A stretch of DNA of 22,870 nt from a virus, in the IMG/VR virus record IMGVR_UViG_3300001737_000126, positions 1 through 22,870 of that record, one strand, 5' to 3'. Positions 22,124 through 22,870 of the stretch are shown one piece after another (position 1 is the stretch's first letter; each line of letters begins with the position of its first letter). Both the position numbers and the translations under genes were made by a program. The notes under the pieces were generated by a model. The model had not been told where the DNA came from and did no database searches. It was given only the letters and a program-made list of their open reading frames with translations.

Positions 22124-22359
22124 TGAAAAAAATACAAGCGATAAACAAAATATTTGAAGGTGATGGAAAATATGTTGGGGTTACTCCTCTTGGAAATATT
22201 ATGTATCTAAAGGGAGATAGTATTCATTATGAAACTGATGGCTCACGAATAGAATTTGTTACAACAGACCACTTAAGTGCTGAAGGCTTTATAGTGGTTG
22301 AAGATGAAAACGATACAAGACAAAGACTATATAAAGCAAGAATGAAAAAGAGGAAGTAA
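22123..22359 (+). CDS. Unknown small protein
   Basis: I do not recognise a family for this 78-residue protein. It seems to be a small beta-rich domain ('GKYVGVTPLGNIMYLKGDSI' and 'SRIEFVTTDHLSAEGFIVVE') with a strongly basic helical C-terminus (RLYKARMKKRK). It has neither a signal peptide nor membrane segments. It overlaps the Rz1-like gene by one base (TAATG), so it is co-expressed with the lysis genes. Confidence 0.55.
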   Translation: MKKIQAINKIFEGDGKYVGVTPLGNIMYLKGDSIHYETDGSRIEFVTTDHLSAEGFIVVEDENDTRQRLYKARMKKRK

Positions 22360-22361
22360 TA

Positions 22362-22466
22362 ATGAAAAGTTTATATCTTGCGTTTTACTTAGTCTTTAGT
22401 GAAATATTTATGAGAGTTAGTTTATCAGGCAATGGCATAAAATCAAACAAAAGGAGATATAGATGA
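22362..22466 (+). CDS. Possible 34-residue small protein
   Basis: ATG 22362 starts 2 bp after the previous stop, with GAGGAAG upstream, and opens 34 codons ending at TGA 22464-22466, overlapping the peptidase ATG (ATGA). The N-terminal half is hydrophobic (MKSLYLAFYLVFSEIFMRV) and the end is basic (KSNKRRYR). The last codons contain AAAAGGAG, the ribosome-binding site of the next gene. It may be a coupling leader or a tiny membrane peptide; codon evidence is too short to decide. Confidence 0.3.
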   Translation: MKSLYLAFYLVFSEIFMRVSLSGNGIKSNKRRYR

Positions 22467-22870
22467 TAAAGAGTAAATATTATAAAGTGCATGAATTTGT
22501 ACCAAAAAGTTTCTATGAGGAGTATGGAGAGAAGGCTTGGAGATTTGTTCCTATTGCGATGATTGAAACAGCCGATACACTAAAAGAAAGATTTCCTCTT
22601 GGTACTATTACTATAAACAATTACTTTTGGGGAGGAAATAGAGAGTGGAGTGGGATAAGAACACCATCTAGTCCATATTACAGTGAAACATCTATGCACT
22701 CATTCGGTGCTATTGACTCAGTATATAGTCACTACACAGCAGAAGAGGTAAGAAACGACATTATATGCAATCCGCATTTATATCCTCATGTTAAAGGATT
22801 AGAACTTGGTGTTAGTTGGGTGCATACTGACTTTAGGAACGAGATAGATCTTATTTTATTTACTGCATAA
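22463..22870 (+). CDS. M15-type peptidase, probable endolysin
   Basis: This 135-residue protein has the zinc-peptidase pattern of the M15 (D-Ala-D-Ala carboxypeptidase / L-Ala-D-Glu peptidase) group. 'SMHSFGAIDSVY' gives zinc ligands H79 and D85, and 'GLELGVSWVHTDFRN' gives the catalytic Glu (E114) and third ligand H121. 'ITINNYFWGGNREWSGIR' is the usual strand and loop before the active site. A single small catalytic domain and no cell-wall-binding module match endolysins of phages infecting Gram-negative hosts. It would cut the stem peptides of peptidoglycan after the holin opens. There is no signal peptide, so it depends on the holin. AAAGGAG precedes ATG 22463. The window ends at its stop codon. 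Confidence 0.8.
   Translation: MIKSKYYKVHEFVPKSFYEEYGEKAWRFVPIAMIETADTLKERFPLGTITINNYFWGGNREWSGIRTPSSPYYSETSMHSFGAIDSVYSHYTAEEVRNDIICNPHLYPHVKGLELGVSWVHTDFRNEIDLILFTA

Noticed and set aside
1-22870. CRISPR array, tRNA genes, integrase, attachment sites or insertion sequences
   Set aside because: I saw no regularly spaced repeats, cloverleaf-like sequence, tyrosine or serine recombinase motifs, or transposase. The only long direct repeat I found is the VR/TR pair.

Overview
The window is a compact, AT-rich, entirely plus-strand block of a tailed-phage or prophage genome with long non-contractile (siphovirus-type, HK97-like) virion genes. Low G+C, ATA/AGA-rich codon use and the small HTH proteins resemble phages of Campylobacterota (Sulfurimonas/Arcobacter-like hosts). 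That host assignment is inference, because no host gene, tRNA, attachment site or integrase is present. The left edge cuts a small regulator-like gene. The right edge coincides with the stop codon of an M15-type peptidase gene.

Layout. (1) Positions 1-3715, regulation and replication: a partial possible HTH protein, a CII-like (Phage_CP76) regulator, an HTH_39-like protein, a DnaB/RepA-like helicase, an unknown replication-region protein, a CI-type HTH protein, an HNH endonuclease and a possible 45-residue small protein. (2) Positions 3731-9678, packaging and capsid: small and large terminase, a small membrane protein, portal, S78-type prohead protease (start corrected to GTG 7480), major capsid protein and an unknown small protein. 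(3) Positions 9679-16972, head-tail joining and tail: connector, head closure, gp10-like and DUF3168-like proteins, tail tube, tail assembly chaperone pair with an A_AAA_AAG -1 frameshift site, tape measure and a distal tail protein. (4) Positions 16972-20566, host recognition with a diversity-generating retroelement (DGR). (5) Positions 20563-22870, lysis: phospholipase A2-like protein, holin-like membrane protein, a second membrane protein, overlapping Rz/Rz1-like spanins, two small unknowns and an M15-type peptidase/endolysin.

The main finding is the DGR. The 3' end of the tail-fibre gene (variable repeat, VR, about 18632-18745) is copied 182 bp downstream as a template repeat (TR, about 18814-18927). 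In a base-by-base comparison I find 17 mismatches, 15 of them at template adenines (13 A to G, 2 A to C). A reverse transcriptase follows immediately (19046-20119). It has the YADD catalytic motif and the SQ-type motif typical of DGR reverse transcriptases. The inferred function is adenine-directed diversification of a C-type-lectin-like receptor-binding tip.

Unusual points are the absence of a visible avd gene, a TR embedded in an ORF that overlaps the RT start codon as ATGA, a potential RNA stem that would sequester the RT ribosome-binding site, and a consensus TATAAT overlapping the target gene's stop codon. Genes are tightly packed with many ATGA or TAATG overlaps. The longest stretch without a confident gene is 18766-19045 (280 bp), which holds the TR and the RT leader.
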